Shown: positions 13,960 to 22,779, counted from the stretch's first letter. The stretch: 64,000 bases of DNA from Paragordius varius (GCA_964247055.1 OZ176057.1:1116001-1180000); one strand, 5' to 3'. Program-made: numbers and translations. Notes: generated by a model not told the origin, from the letters alone.

Positions 13960-15280
13960 CTAAAACAATCAATTCTATATCATATAATTGTAACTAAATA
14001 GCTTATGTGGGAAAAATTAAGGTTTAAAAAAATATGGTTGTTTTTCTTTTGGATAAAAATGTTTGTCTTTATATTTTTACGTTTTGTCCATCCGTATAAT
14101 TTCAATTTTACCCGTATTTACATCTAAACATATATTAGGGTAAATAATTATCCATTATAATATGTTTCTTTATAAAGTTTAAAAAAAGATTTTTTATATA
14201 TCTTTAATTGTTTTTTTTCCCTTATCAGAAAGGCTTCGCGGGCTGGCATTTAAAATTTATATGTGGGTATCCATGTCTAAATTTTTAGTTTTTCAAACAA
14301 AAGACATGTTAAAAGGAAAAGGCATATAACAACTTTTTCTCGTTTCTGCTATTTTTGAATAGACTTATTTCTGAAAAAATTTCTGTCAAAGATATATCAT
14401 TTACAGTTCGAATTCAACCTTAAACAATTCAAATTCACCCCCTTGAACAATTTGAATTCACCCTTAAGATTAATTACCTCTTTATTGTTTTAATATTTTT
14501 AAAATAAATGTGAAATTCTGTTTAACATTAAAGAAAATGCTGAAAAAAATAATAATACTATGTAGTAACAATTTATTTCATATCACAATTATAAGTTAGT
14601 TATAGATTAGCCCGAAAAAATATTAATTTATTTTTAGGGTTAATTTGAATTGTTTGAGGGTGAATAATTTGAATTGGGTGAATACAAATTGCAAATGGTA
14701 TATATCACTGTGAGGATATTTTTGCAAATTATATTTGCCAAAACATAATTTAAATTTTATATTCGTTTACAATCTTTTATTAACAATATGTGTCAATGAA
14801 AATAATATTTTTTTAGAAGGATTTGATTTGACTTAATTAAAATTTAGTAATTTGTAAGCCATAAAATCTCTTAAGTTTGTAAGAACGCCAAATAAAATGT
14901 AAAACATTCAATTAAAATAATATTTTCTAGGGACAAAACATATAAATTCAAGTAAAAACCATATTTTTAAGACTTAATTTTTACGTAATTTTTTCAAAAT
15001 AAGTTTTGGCCATGTCAAGTTTTATATATTATAAAGAAAATATGGTTTTTTCGTATGCTTAAAAATCTTATATTTTTATTACGCTTGATTTTTTACCTTT
15101 TAAAAAATATTTAGAAAAATTGCAAATAAAATTTAGAAATTAAAAACAAAAAAAACTTGAATAAATGTTGAGTGTTATCGTTTGTACTGCAATCTTAACC
15201 ATAGTTTCTCGGTTTTTATAAAATTTAATAGCTTGGGTATACAATGGAAATTCACTTGAATGCTATAATATATATTAAAT

Positions 15281-15323
<43 letters not shown>

Positions 15324-18300
15324 CCATTTATTCAAATTCACCTTTAAACAATTCAAATCCCTTGAATAATTCGAATTCACCTTTAAACAATTCAAATTCA
15401 CCCTTGAACAATTTAAATTCACCCTTGAACAATTCATATTCACCCTTGAACAATTCAAATTCCCCCTTGAATAATTATAATGAAATTTCGGTCTAATATA
15501 ACTCAGCATTATAATTAAATATATTTTTATGGCAAAGTTTATTATTTTTTCAGTATTACTTTGATTACATAAAAAGTTTCTCCTTTTAGTATTATAAAAA
15601 ATATAGGTAATTTTTAATCTTAAAAAACACATAATTTATTTTAGGGTGAATTAGAATTGTTCGAAGGTGATTTGAATTGTAAATGGTATATATATATCTA
15701 TAATAAATTTAAAAATTTTTATTTTTAAATATTTATTGAAATATAAATATAGTATGAATTTTAATTGTTGATTATTTGACATACTATAGTAGAGGGCAAT
15801 GTGCAACACACAGTAATGTATGCAAAAAACCACACAAAAGGTTGAATATACAATTTTTTCCATAAAATAATTGTTGCAAATTGCCCTTTACTATAGTGTG
15901 AAATAAGCAACCATTAAAATGCATCTATATTAAAGGTGAAATTCCGTAAAAACGTGAAAAAAATTTAAAGAAAATTTTTTATGTTGGGCTTAGTTGAAAA
16001 AATAGCATTTAAAGCATTTTAAGGCGTATATATTCTTGAATATAATTTCAAAAAATTACTAAGATTATTAAAATAATAATATATCTTAGAACATATTTTT
16101 TTACAAAATAAACTAAACTAGTAAAAGTTGCAATAACCCTTGTAAAAATTATTAGCTTGTATTGTTTCAAACTAAGCTTTTTATTATAACTCTCGATTTT
16201 TTTGCTAATTTTTAAACGAATTTTTATCGTGGAAAAAACTTTAAAAGTTTAAAAATTTAAATTTTAATATTTAAACAGCCAGTAATTTTCATAAAATGTA
16301 TAAAAAAATTAAAAAATTTAAAAAAAATGCGCTACCTCATTTATAAAAAAGTGGATGGTATGTTTGTTGAGTTTCATTGACAATGTTTTGAGGAATGTTA
16401 TGTAATATCCCACAATCTATAGTCGATATTTATATAAATAAAATATAAATTTTAAAATAGGAATTTAAAGATTTTATGACATTTGAAAAAAAAACCAAAA
16501 ATACGATTGTCAATTCAATTTTCAGGGTCCGTATATCAGAAAGATTAATTGATTAAAATTTTTATTCAAAATCTTAAAATGTATGTTGAAAGTGTGACTT
16601 TTAATATAATTTGTCAATCAAAATCAATGCTTTTCAGTCAGAAGCAATATTTTTTTAGAGAAGACAACAATTTTTCAAGCAAACTAAAAATTTTTCAAGC
16701 AAACGCAACATTTCTTTAAGTAAAGACAACTATTTTTAAAGCAAACGGAACATTTTTTGTCAAGCAAACTTAATATCAAGCAATCCAACATTATTCCAAG
16801 CAAACGCAACATTTTTTCAAACAAACGCAACATTTTTCAAGAAAACTCGAAATTTTTCAAGCAAAATCAAAATTTTTCAAGCAAATTCAACATTTTTTCA
16901 AGCAAACGCAACATTTTTTTAAGCAAACGTAACATTTTTTTAAGCAAGGACAATTATATTTTTCAAGCAAACTTAATATCTTTTTAAGCAATCCAACATT
17001 TTTCCAAGCAAACGCAACAGTTTTTCAAGCAAACGTAACTAAAATATTGCGTTTGGTTTAAAAAAGTATTGCTTTTGTCCTAAAATTATATTAAATAACT
17101 TTAATATATTGGCTTTTTGTATTATAGGTTTAAAAAAATAGTTTATTTTCAATAAATAAGACCTTTCTTTAATTTTATATCATACGGCAATAATAATAAA
17201 GAAATAACATAAAAACTAAAAGACTAATAATTATTTATAACATACAAACATATCTTAACAACTAAATTAAATAAATACAGTATGAGTAAGTATACATTGC
17301 TAGAAAGTTATTAATTATTACCAAATGCAGCAAAGAGAATTATTATTGTCTAAAAAAATAGTAAAAAGTGAAAAAATAATTATAAGCCAATAATACTGCC
17401 CTTTTATTTAATAATCAATAACTTTTTAAAAATGTATACTTACTTACACATACTGTAATATTTGGTTTATTCAACTCTAATTTCACGATTGAAACATTTA
17501 GTTTGATCAAGGATGTCCAAAACACAAATGGCTTCGTTAACCGCCTTTTTAATTTCAAACTTTATATGATCATAAAAACCCTTTTTAAATATTTAATATA
17601 ATAACTTTTTATTAAACAATTATATTTGATTTTCAGCCAATTTTCTTTTGTTTTTAATAAATTGAAAAACCTGAAATATCTAAAAATTCTGATTGTGGAA
17701 ATCAAAAATTTTTTCAAATTAGGTTTTAGAAAACTGAAATTAGTCAAAATTCAAAAATTTACGGTAACACTTAAAAAAGTCCTAATTTTTCAATTAGTGA
17801 TATTAATTAGATTTCTGACATAGCATTCATTGTAAAATGCCACCATAATATAACAATTTTTTTAAGTTCTTGCTTAGAGAAACATTTTAGGAAATATCAA
17901 ATTGATTAAAATCTTGAGAGCAAGCATATTAAAATTTACGGATATCTTCAAATTTTGGCATAAAGTGAGTTAAACACCCGTGGTTTGATTAGAAAGATAA
18001 ATAAAAAAGGCAAAAATATGGCGTTGTTTTTACAAATAATACTTGCCCTTTAGATTTTAAAATTTGTAGATTTTGAAATATTTTTACTTTTTTTACTGGT
18101 TTAAATTAATAAAATACTCAAACTCAAAAAAATATATAAATTAATGTATTGAGTTGTTAACCTCTTCTTGAGTAAAATCAAAGGGATGCTGAATCAAAGC
18201 ATTTATATGATTGTTAGATAATAAGTAATATAGAGATGTTTCTGATCTAAAATTTATTAAAACATTCCAGATAACCTTAAATTCTCGAAAAGTATATTTA

Positions 18301-18646
18301 GGGTTTGTAAAATTTGAATACTAATTCTTTGATCCTGATTTCGACCATCTTGAGTGGCAAATGAGATAAAAAAATGCAAAATATTTTTTTCCAAGAAAAA
18401 ACTAAAGATGTTATATATTATACTCGAATATCTGGGGTTCGTTATTTTGGTCACCCCAAACCAATAATTCTGATATTAAACGCAATATTTCAATAACTAA
18501 TCCTTTATTTTCGTTTGTTAAATACTGATTATTCAATAGTGTCGTATATAATTGTCTAAAGATTTATAAAAGGTGATAATATACTTTAAATAATTCAAGG
18601 AAAATTGGGGTTCAGTTTTTACAGGGGTTTTAAGGGATTTAAACAT
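1129..18646 (-). CDS. CLEC16A: CLEC16A / gop-1 / Ema homologue (15 exons, 3' end off window)
   Basis: The family acts on endosomal membranes in late-endosome maturation, autophagy and mitophagy. Exons in transcript order: 18585-18646, 18424-18555, 18276-18401, 18162-18246, 16336-16416, 15157-15262, 12622-12796, 8751-8915, 7134-7491, 6133-6658, 5332-5401, 3904-4010, 2325-2444, 1501-1641, 1129-1209. Phases agree at all 14 junctions and give 778 open codons. Residues 1-200 form the conserved N-terminal (FPL) domain, with [47 protein letters not shown] and [14 protein letters not shown] closely matching the animal family. The middle (200-600) aligns only by pattern and holds an Asn/Ser-rich stretch. 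Exons 12-14 recover the helical region that in human starts near RPFLDMVYHAL. Human CLEC16A has about 1050 residues, so the C-terminus is expected left of position 1. Three introns are 22-29 nt; the others are 0.3-3.7 kb and packed with MITEs. The start ATG at 18646 gives an N-terminus like the family's MF.S. Confidence 0.93.
1501..1641 (-). CDS. CLEC16A: CLEC16A exon 14
   Basis: Encodes residues 706-751 with [20 protein letters not shown], the counterpart of human KIRLATLELSCLLLKQ. Acceptor TTTTTAG, donor GTAAAT, phases 1 in, 1 out. Confidence 0.88.
2325..2444 (-). CDS. CLEC16A: CLEC16A exon 13
   Basis: Encodes residues 666-704 with [11 protein letters not shown] and [16 protein letters not shown]. 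Helical, in the position of the human region after the LLYAM motif. Phases 1 in, 1 out. Confidence 0.85.
2446..3640. repeat. AT-rich tandem array in CLEC16A intron 12
   Basis: About a dozen degenerate copies of a unit of roughly 70-110 bp centred on AAATGGATATTTTATTCAAA, with poly-A and ATATATA stretches between. It fills nearly the whole intron between exons 12 and 13. Confidence 0.75.
3904..4010 (-). CDS. CLEC16A: CLEC16A exon 12
   Basis: Encodes [20 protein letters not shown] then [13 protein letters not shown], matching human RPFLDMVYHALDSPDDDYHA... The upstream of two tandem TTTAG acceptors was chosen because only it keeps the frame open. Confidence 0.9.
4096..4724. mobile_element. R2 element with internal 20-21-bp minisatellite
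   Basis: Left end TACCATTTTCACTTCAAGAG and right end ...TCCAAAATGGTATA are approximate inverted repeats. The right half (4520-4700) is a tandem run of about nine units like TTCAAGGACCAACTTGAAGT; the left half carries two or three units in the other orientation. Same plan as R1 with a different unit. Lies in CLEC16A intron 11. Confidence 0.65.
5080..5285. repeat. R3 minisatellite, short array
   Basis: About six units of a ~20-24-bp repeat like TTTTTCAAGCAAACGCAACA, ending with TTGAAAAATGGTATAGA. The 99-codon frame here is a by-product of the repeat. Confidence 0.65.
5332..5401 (-). CDS. CLEC16A: CLEC16A exon 11
   Basis: Encodes 22 whole codons of a Ser/Asn/Asp-rich low-complexity linker. It has no family match; it is supported by phase 1-in and 2-out agreement with exons 10 and 12 and by AG/GT boundaries. 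Confidence 0.7.
5404..5790. mobile_element. R8-like MITE, degenerate
   Basis: Arms contain the R8 signatures (ATAAAG..., internal AAAAAGTAT near AACCTTAA) and a right end of TTTGTCCGTATAATTTCAAT. The left terminus is not clear. Confidence 0.45.
5791..6108. mobile_element. R1 element beside CLEC16A exon 10
   Basis: Palindromic R1 with two units left and four right. Right end CTGTAAATGGTTTATA lies 25 bp from the exon 10 donor. Confidence 0.8.
6133..6658 (-). CDS. CLEC16A: CLEC16A exon 10
   Basis: Encodes residues 431-605, the longest exon. [18 protein letters not shown] corresponds to human LPVSLYLLSQVFLIIHH. It is followed by a long poorly conserved acidic/polar region, as in the human protein. 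Acceptor TATATAG, donor GTATAT. Confidence 0.9.
6803..7074. mobile_element. R1 element between CLEC16A exons 10 and 9
   Basis: Left arm with three 21-bp units; right arm degenerate, ending GTGTAAATGG, 60 bp from the exon 9 donor. Confidence 0.75.
7134..7491 (-). CDS. CLEC16A: CLEC16A exon 9
   Basis: Encodes residues 312-430. [11 protein letters not shown] near the start and [19 protein letters not shown] further on correspond to human LHYLNDILIINC and LTDHLLNRLFLPLYVYSL. An Asn/Gln/Leu-rich insert lies between them. Acceptor TTTTAG, donor GTGAGT (consensus), phase 0 out. Confidence 0.92.
7672..7905. mobile_element. R1 element, eroded ends
   Basis: The R1 core (AAATTATGTGTTTACG ... AACACATAATTTATTTTA) is recognisable with single diverged units at each side. 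Confidence 0.6.
7928..8228. mobile_element. R8 (pogo/Tigger-like) MITE
   Basis: Left end CAGTAAAAATGGGAATTATA, right end inverted and ending ACTGTA, with flanking TA. Arms share the internal TATAAAGACAAA / TTTGTCTTTATA motif. No coding capacity. Confidence 0.75.
8240..8549. mobile_element. R1 element with expanded left arm
   Basis: Left end ATACCATTTACAGTTC, then five 21-bp units; right arm shorter and diverged. Followed by (TA)n at 8552-8580. Confidence 0.75.
8751..8915 (-). CDS. CLEC16A: CLEC16A exon 8 (divergent)
   Basis: Encodes residues 257-310, polar and Asn/Gln/Ser-rich. No strong family match, but splice phases (one base in, two out) agree exactly with exons 7 and 9, and codon usage is clearly coding against the repeats around it. 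Confidence 0.75.
8947..9861. repeat. R1 element with massively expanded minisatellite (about 40 units)
   Basis: Begins with the R1 end CATTTACAATTC after a (TA)n run. About 870 bp of 21-bp units like TTCAAATTCACCCTTGAACA follow, then the R1 core (ACTATGCCATAAAGATATAT-like), cut at about 9865 by a family-A element. A higher-order block containing the variants AAACAAAACAAAATCACC, CCCTGGAACAATTGAAA and TTTGAACAATTAAACTTG recurs near 9106, 9451 and 9581. Reading frames on both strands here arise only because the unit is 21 bp (7 codons). Confidence 0.85.
9866..10393. mobile_element. Family-A element inserted in R1
   Basis: Left end AACACTTCGATTCAAATTGG and ATACCCCAGAC; right end GGCCTGGGGTATTTAACT, more eroded. 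The internal GACGCCATTTTTATTTTACA and CACATGTCACGTTGACTAAA motifs recur in other copies. Non-coding, about 530 bp. Confidence 0.75.
10404..10889. mobile_element. R1 element with expanded right arm
   Basis: Left end ATACCATTTACAGG with three units; right arm has about eleven 21-bp units, ending TTGTAAATGGTATATA. Frames of 95-120 codons on both strands here are repeat by-products. Confidence 0.82.
11370..11611. mobile_element. R8-like MITE, degenerate
   Basis: Contains AGACAAATATTA at left and a right end GTCCATGG...TTTTTACTGTA. Confidence 0.45.
12250..12590. mobile_element. R1 element beside CLEC16A exon 7 donor
   Basis: Eroded left arm, R1 core around 12290-12450, right arm with three or four diverged units, then (TA)n up to 12612, ten bases from the exon 7 donor. 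Confidence 0.65.
12622..12796 (-). CDS. CLEC16A: CLEC16A exon 7 (divergent)
   Basis: Encodes residues 199-255, including [19 protein letters not shown], which aligns by pattern with human VPYFSNLVWFIGSHVIEL. Phase 1 in and 2 out agree with both neighbours. The acceptor TTATAG was preferred; two other AGs just downstream would shorten the exon by 6 or 12 nt without changing phase. A (TA)n tract follows the donor within 10 bp. Confidence 0.8.
12829..13105. mobile_element. R1 element beside CLEC16A exon 7 acceptor
   Basis: Left end ATCATTTACAATTC directly after (TA)n; three units left, two right; right end ACTGTAAATGGTATATA. Its left end is 33 bp from the acceptor of exon 7. Confidence 0.82.
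13541..14128. mobile_element. R8 MITEs, one partial and one near-complete
   Basis: A partial copy starts near 13541 (AATTATACGTATAAAACG). A second runs from 13793 (CAGTAAAAACTCAAATTATA) to about 14128, with a (TA)n expansion in the middle. Arms are inverted copies of each other. Confidence 0.65.
14215..14300. mobile_element. R11 fragment
   Basis: Shares AAAGGCTTCGCGGGCTGGCA and a following ATATGTGGG stretch with R11 copies at 40605 and 53488. Truncated both sides. Confidence 0.45.
14394..14704. mobile_element. R1 element
   Basis: Left end ATATCATTTACAGTTC with three units; core has the ACTATGTAGTAAC-like centre; right arm diverged, ending GCAAATGGTATATA. In CLEC16A intron 6. Confidence 0.72.
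15157..15262 (-). CDS. CLEC16A: CLEC16A exon 6
   Basis: Encodes residues 163-197: [16 protein letters not shown] then [16 protein letters not shown], equivalent to human LYTEAIKFFNHPESMVRIAV... Acceptor TTATAG, donor GTTTTT, phase 1 out. It sits between two repeat-rich introns. Confidence 0.95.
15287..15692. mobile_element. (TA)n plus R1 element beside CLEC16A exon 6
   Basis: A (TA)n run at 15287-15321 is followed by an R1 copy (ACCATTTATTCAAATTC) with about seven left-arm units, normal core and a short right arm ending GTAAATGGTATATA. It starts 25 bp from the exon 6 acceptor. Confidence 0.82.
15780..15925. mobile_element. R10 hairpin MITE, diverged copy
   Basis: The right half (CTATAGTGTGAAATAAGCAA then ATTAAAATGCAT) is the same as the element at 40961-41136; the left arm ACTATAGTAGAGGGCAATGT is its inverted partner. 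Confidence 0.7.
16336..16416 (-). CDS. CLEC16A: CLEC16A exon 5
   Basis: Encodes residues 136-162, 27 whole codons: [17 protein letters not shown] then [10 protein letters not shown], matching human IMAYYISFLKTLSLKLN and HTVHFFYNE. Acceptor CTATAG, donor GTAGCG, both phase 0. Confidence 0.95.
16600..17065. repeat. R3 minisatellite, main array
   Basis: About eighteen units of a ~20-26-bp repeat like TTTTTCAAGCAAACGCAACA, with length variation in the T run and variants TTAATATC and TCAAAA. The 76-codon frame here is not a gene. Lies in CLEC16A intron 4. Confidence 0.8.
17278..17457. mobile_element. R9 palindromic MITE
   Basis: Left end CAGTATGAGTAAGTATACAT, right end its inverse finishing CATACTG, flanked by TA. 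About 180 bp, nearly a perfect fold-back with an AATTATTATTG-like centre. Confidence 0.8.
17508..17560. mobile_element. R11 terminal fragment
   Basis: GGATGTCCAAAACACAAATG then GCTTCG matches the end of R11 elements near 53100 and 48510. Confidence 0.4.
18162..18246 (-). CDS. CLEC16A: CLEC16A exon 4
   Basis: Encodes residues 108-135: [12 protein letters not shown], then [16 protein letters not shown], equivalent to human SNNYVNSIIVHKFDFSDEE. Donor GTTAAC, phase 0. Confidence 0.95.
18247..18275 (-). other. 29-nt intron 3 of CLEC16A
   Basis: Begins GTTATC and ends TTTTAG. Removal joins LFENLR to [12 protein letters not shown], matching the family exactly in this stretch. It contains an in-frame stop. 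Confidence 0.9.
18276..18401 (-). CDS. CLEC16A: CLEC16A exon 3
   Basis: Encodes residues 66-106: [15 protein letters not shown], then an Asp/Gln/Arg-rich turn, then [13 protein letters not shown]. This is the centre of the FPL domain. Ends in phase 2 (AG). Confidence 0.95.
18402..18423 (-). other. 22-nt intron 2 of CLEC16A
   Basis: Begins GTATAA and ends CTTTAG, 22 nt in all. Its removal restores IFDFFLEKN, the most conserved string of the family. 22 is not a multiple of three and an in-frame TAA lies inside, so it must be removed for a full protein. Confidence 0.9.
18424..18555 (-). CDS. CLEC16A: CLEC16A exon 2
   Basis: Encodes residues 22-64, including [15 protein letters not shown], equivalent to human EILIWGDQNDSSVF. 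Begins with one base completing Lys21 and ends GA. Confidence 0.93.
18556..18584 (-). other. 29-nt intron 1 of CLEC16A
   Basis: GT...AG boundaries. Removal joins FSLNYLK to [10 protein letters not shown] in one frame, matching the conserved helix of the family. The intron contains an in-frame TAA, so retention would end the protein. Confidence 0.88.
18585..18646 (-). CDS. CLEC16A: CLEC16A exon 1 (start codon)
   Basis: Encodes residues 1-20 from ATG, ending FSLNYL, and leaves two bases of a Lys codon. The following 29-nt intron starts GTATAT and ends CTTTAG. The family also begins MF.S and reaches the conserved L.YL within the first 30 residues. Confidence 0.9.
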
Positions 18647-19568
18647 CTCATCAGCTGGGTCAGTATTTAAAACATATCACGGATGTTTTTATTTTATGAC
18701 GATCTGGCCCTGTCACGCTACGATATGATGTAGTCCCATTAATAATTATTATTCTAGTTTTAATTTTTGTGATAAATATAAGAAATGTAAAAAAAAAAAC
18801 GCCGTAACTCACTAAATATAATGTTTTTCCGCATTCTTTTACGGGATTAAGTATTGTACTTATACAAAATTGGTCGTATGTTAACACTTGGATGTAACAC
18901 ATTAATTTTAATCCTTCGATTCAAATTGGCGTAGTTAAAATACCTCAGACCTGTTTAAAATTAAAATGCTTAAAAAAATATGGAAGGAATCAAAACCATG
19001 GCAAAATTTTGCAATTTTATAACATTAATAAACCGAAATTATTCAAAAATACTTGATATTACTTATAACCTAAAACCGAAAGGTAAAAATTTAGTCAACG
19101 TGACATGCGTACAATGGTAAATTTGAAAAATAATACAAAATAAACAGCTTTTTCTATTTATATCAATGTCAGATGTAATTTAAATAAAAAAGCTCTAATT
19201 TTACCCTTAAAATTAAATGAAGACGATATGCAAAAATTTTGTAAAATAAAAATGGTGTTTAGTTTGTAGGGTTGTGCAATTGTTAAAAAAGGCTGGTCAG
19301 ACCCAGTCAGACCATAGTCATGACCGTGGTCGACCACTTTTTACTGAAAGTATCATGCATTGGATTGTCAAAATAATGTTCGCATTACACTTGCGTTTCA
19401 CTAATAATGTCATGTTTTTTTCTTAAAAGTTTGTATTATACATTTTTTTTCATATTTATTACAAATATTTTCAATCATATTCAATCAAGAAATTATTTTT
19501 AAATGAATTTTGCCACATGTTTGTGGCCTTCTGATTCGTTTTTGATGGATATTTTAATAAAATTCTAC

Positions 19569-21440
19569 CAGTGGCGTCCGAGCATTTACGGCGCCTGGGG
19601 TATAAAACTCTTATGGCGCCCCCCTCCTCTTTTTTGAAAGCTAATAAAAAAATTTAGTAAAAAGGAATACAAACGTTTCAACTTAAACACCATAGATAAG
19701 TACAACCAGCGATCTTTTTCCGATTGCATTTGAGCTTCTAGAGCATAATCGATTCCTGTATTTATCAATCTTCTTTCTTCTCCAGGTAGTAAATGCTTTC
19801 CGATGATTGAGGCTATTTTCATGATGGATTTATTTATCTTTTTTCGGCCATTTATTAAAACCATGCGTAGTTATCAAAGGTGATGGAATTAGTCGATCTA
19901 TAGGCATCAAAAACAATACGCAGATCTGTTTTTTGGTGAATATAAAAGCCAACACCTCTCAACTACAAATCCTTCTTTTTTAACCGACACGTGGATTAAA
20001 CGAAGATTGGGGCATTAAACGATAATTATTTGTTTCAAAGAGATTGCATTTATTTTGAAATCCTTGAAATCCACGAATAATCATTTCTGTGCGAAGTTGA
20101 TTACTGGAACATTAACATTAGTAAATTTTAAAAAGGCGACATCATAGAACACTATAGGGCGCTTGGAATTTGTAATAATATTTGTAGTTCTCTCAACTCT
20201 ATTTAGATCAATAACTAGGATTTTAAGCGTATATAAGTTATTATTATAAGGACTATCATTATATTTGTGTCGCATACACTTTTTTCAATGTTATGTTCAA
20301 TATTTCCGTTATATAAGATTTCATACTCATTCGCATTTTATTTGTTTTATTCTCTTCTTGGATTACTGGTTTCCTGTTTGTGTAACCGCTGAGTTTAGGC
20401 ATTGATATATGATGAAAATGAAAGTAATTATAAAAAATACAAGGCTATATAAATAATAAAACCTACCTTGTAAGAGATAAATGATCTTGGTAATAAATAA
20501 AATTGGGTTTTAAAATTGAATATGATTAAAATAGAGAGAGAAGAAAATAATTTAATTACAGACAATAAAAGAATTTACAATATGTGCGTGATAAAACGTT
20601 CTTAAACACTTCAATTCAAATTGGGTTACCTAATCCCAGACTATCCAGACTATATTTAAGTGATATTTATAAAAAATACTAAACAAAACGGTTCAAATTT
20701 TAATTTATGCTTCTATACTAATAAAAATTATATAAATAAGCCGAAATATCCAAATAAAGTTTAGATTTAAAAAAATTGGTTATCAAACTAGTTCGACGCC
20801 ACTTTTATTTTGCAACATTTTTACAAAGTATTGGGTTTATTTAATTTTAAAGATATTATATAAGCTAATTTTAATTTAAATCACATCTAACATTGATAGA
20901 AACAAAAAAGTGGTTTATTTTGTATTATTTTTTAATTTTGCTAATACACACATGTCATGTTGACTAAATTTTTAGCTTAAAGTTTTACCTTAAAATATGT
21001 TATATCAAGTATTTTTAAATATTTTTTTTATATGTCGGTTCATTGATGTTATAAAAGTTCGAACTTTTTGGTTTTCATTTTGATAGTTTAAGTAATTAAT
21101 TTTAAACAGGCCAGGGGTATCCAACTACCCCAATTTGAATCGAAGGACTGAAATGAATGTGTTGTTTCCAAGTGTTTACCGAAAAATAAAGTTTGCACAT
21201 GTTGAAGGGAATACCTACATGAAAGTTGTTTTTTGCATAATGTTTGCTCTTGGATCTCAATTATATATTATTATTTTAAGGATTATTACGTAAATTACTG
21301 AAAAATTACTTGAAAGTTATTATTATTATTATTATTTTCGAATAATATCAATTTAATGTAAAAGGATCATTTAGGCGCTCCTAAATAATGGCGCCCGGGG
21401 CATGATGCACCCCCTTGCCCCCCCCATCGGTACGCCACTG
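19569..21440. mobile_element. hAT-like element 2 inside hAT-like element 1
   Basis: Ends CAGTGGCGTCCG at left and CGGTACGCCACTG at right, with GC-rich GGCGCC near both ends, typical of CAGTGGCG-type hAT elements. Flanks AATTCTAC and AATGCTCA look like a worn 8-bp duplication. Minus-strand frames of 92 and 64 codons (19586-19864, 20081-20275) may be worn transposase remnants; I could not assign a domain. Confidence 0.75.
20605..21164. mobile_element. Family-A element at the innermost level
   Basis: Left AACACTTCAATTCAAATTGG, right CCCCAATTTGAATCGAAGGA ... AATGTGTT. Non-coding, 560 bp. It lies inside hAT-like element 2, so it is younger than both hAT insertions. Confidence 0.8.
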
Positions 21441-21834
21441 AATGCTCATGTTATATAATATATTTTTTAAAGGCATATCTTTTTTCAATAAATATATTAA
21501 AAAACAATATGATCTTACTATCTCTCTTCCAAAAAAAATTTACCAGCATTTTTCAAAAACAGTCGTTTTTTTCAATGACCATGGTCAAAAAATAAATAGA
21601 CACTTACCTGATCATGACCCGGTCAATTGACCGGGTCATGACTTGGTCAGCACAACCCTAGTAGTTTGACATAAAACATTATTTTCTAAACAAAATATAT
21701 TTAAATATTTTGGTTTATAAAATTTTAAATAAAAGTATAGTTTTAATTTGGGACCGTTTTCTTCACTAATATTTAAATATCCTTCTTAAATTAAGTCTGG
21801 GGTATTTAAATACCCTAACTTGTATCGAAGTGTT

Positions 21835-22779
21835 AATTTAAGAGTTCTGTTATTGGCAATTCTAAAGACCCCAAAATATACCTAAGTTTATGATACAAAT
21901 GATTTTGATCTTAAGTTATGGTTATTTGATAATAATTATATAAATAAGCCATAATATCTGAGATAAAATTAAATTTATATAAAAATTTTATATCAAACTA
22001 CTACGACGGCCTTTTTTTATTTACAAAATTTTCAAAAAAGATTGTGTTTTTTTGATTCCAACGCTAGAATTCAATTCTAATAAACTTAGATGTAAACAAA
22101 AAAAGTATTTTTGCATTATTTTTATATTTTAATGCACACATGTCATGTTACCTTAAGGTTATATATATATATAAAATGAGTCATAAGTTTTTTTAATGAT
22201 TTTTTTATTTCGGTGCATTGTTATATAAGGCGATTTTTGCTATGGTTGTTCCATATTTTAAGATACATTCTATTGGAATGACTGAAAGATAAAATTTTAT
22301 TTAGTCTCTAACATCATGAATTTTTGGATATTTCGTTAAATGGCCATTAGTTGAAAAATATCTTGGTGACAACGCAAAACGATTGAACGTTATTTAAGCC
22401 TAATGACAAAACTCGCGTATATTATTATAATAAAAAATTTTTGGTTTAAACTATATGCTTTCTAAAAAAATTCCTAAACATCATGCAAAATATTATAATT
22501 AAATTTTAACAGTTGGATGTGAGTTCCGAAAGTATCAAATTTTTTAATCGTCTAAGAGTATTACCCTAAAATGTACATAAAAATACAGTATTGCTAAAAT
22601 TTATATATTTGCTAATTTTTGGTAAACTGACACGTGCTTTCAAATATTATATACAAAATATCGTTAAAACGTTACTTATACTAAGCCATAATGGAAACGG
22701 TATAACACGTTTTAGGATATTTTGAAAAATAATTTCTATACCCAGTGTAAGAAACCGGGGCTCATGAAAAAATAATATG
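21835..22779. other. Intergenic stretch without assigned feature
   Basis: AT-rich. Parts (GACGGCCTTTTTTTATTTAC, ACACATGTCATGTTACC) resemble the middle of family A, and 22300-22780 resembles the internal part of R7. No exon seen. Confidence 0.4.

Larger units (their letters stand above)
19267..21660. mobile_element. hAT-like element 1 inside family A
   Basis: Terminal inverted repeat TAGGGTTGTGC at left and its inverse at right. Flanked by 8-bp near-identical duplications (TTAGTTTG and GTAGTTTG), the size used by hAT transposases. Sub-terminal GGTCATGAC/GTCATGACC palindromes at both ends. It carries its own insertion at 19569. Confidence 0.8.
18896..21834. mobile_element. Family-A element split by nested transposons
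   Basis: Left piece 18896-19266 (TCCTTCGATTCAAATTGG end) and right piece 21661-21834 (ends TGTATCGAAGTGTT) together make one reversed family-A copy. The interruption holds two hAT-like elements and another family-A copy (separate entries). Confidence 0.75.

Noticed and set aside
16757-16987. 76-codon plus-strand frame
   Set aside because: Made of R3 minisatellite units only.
19586-19864. 92-codon minus-strand frame as a host gene
   Set aside because: It lies just inside the left end of hAT-like element 2; at most a worn transposase piece.
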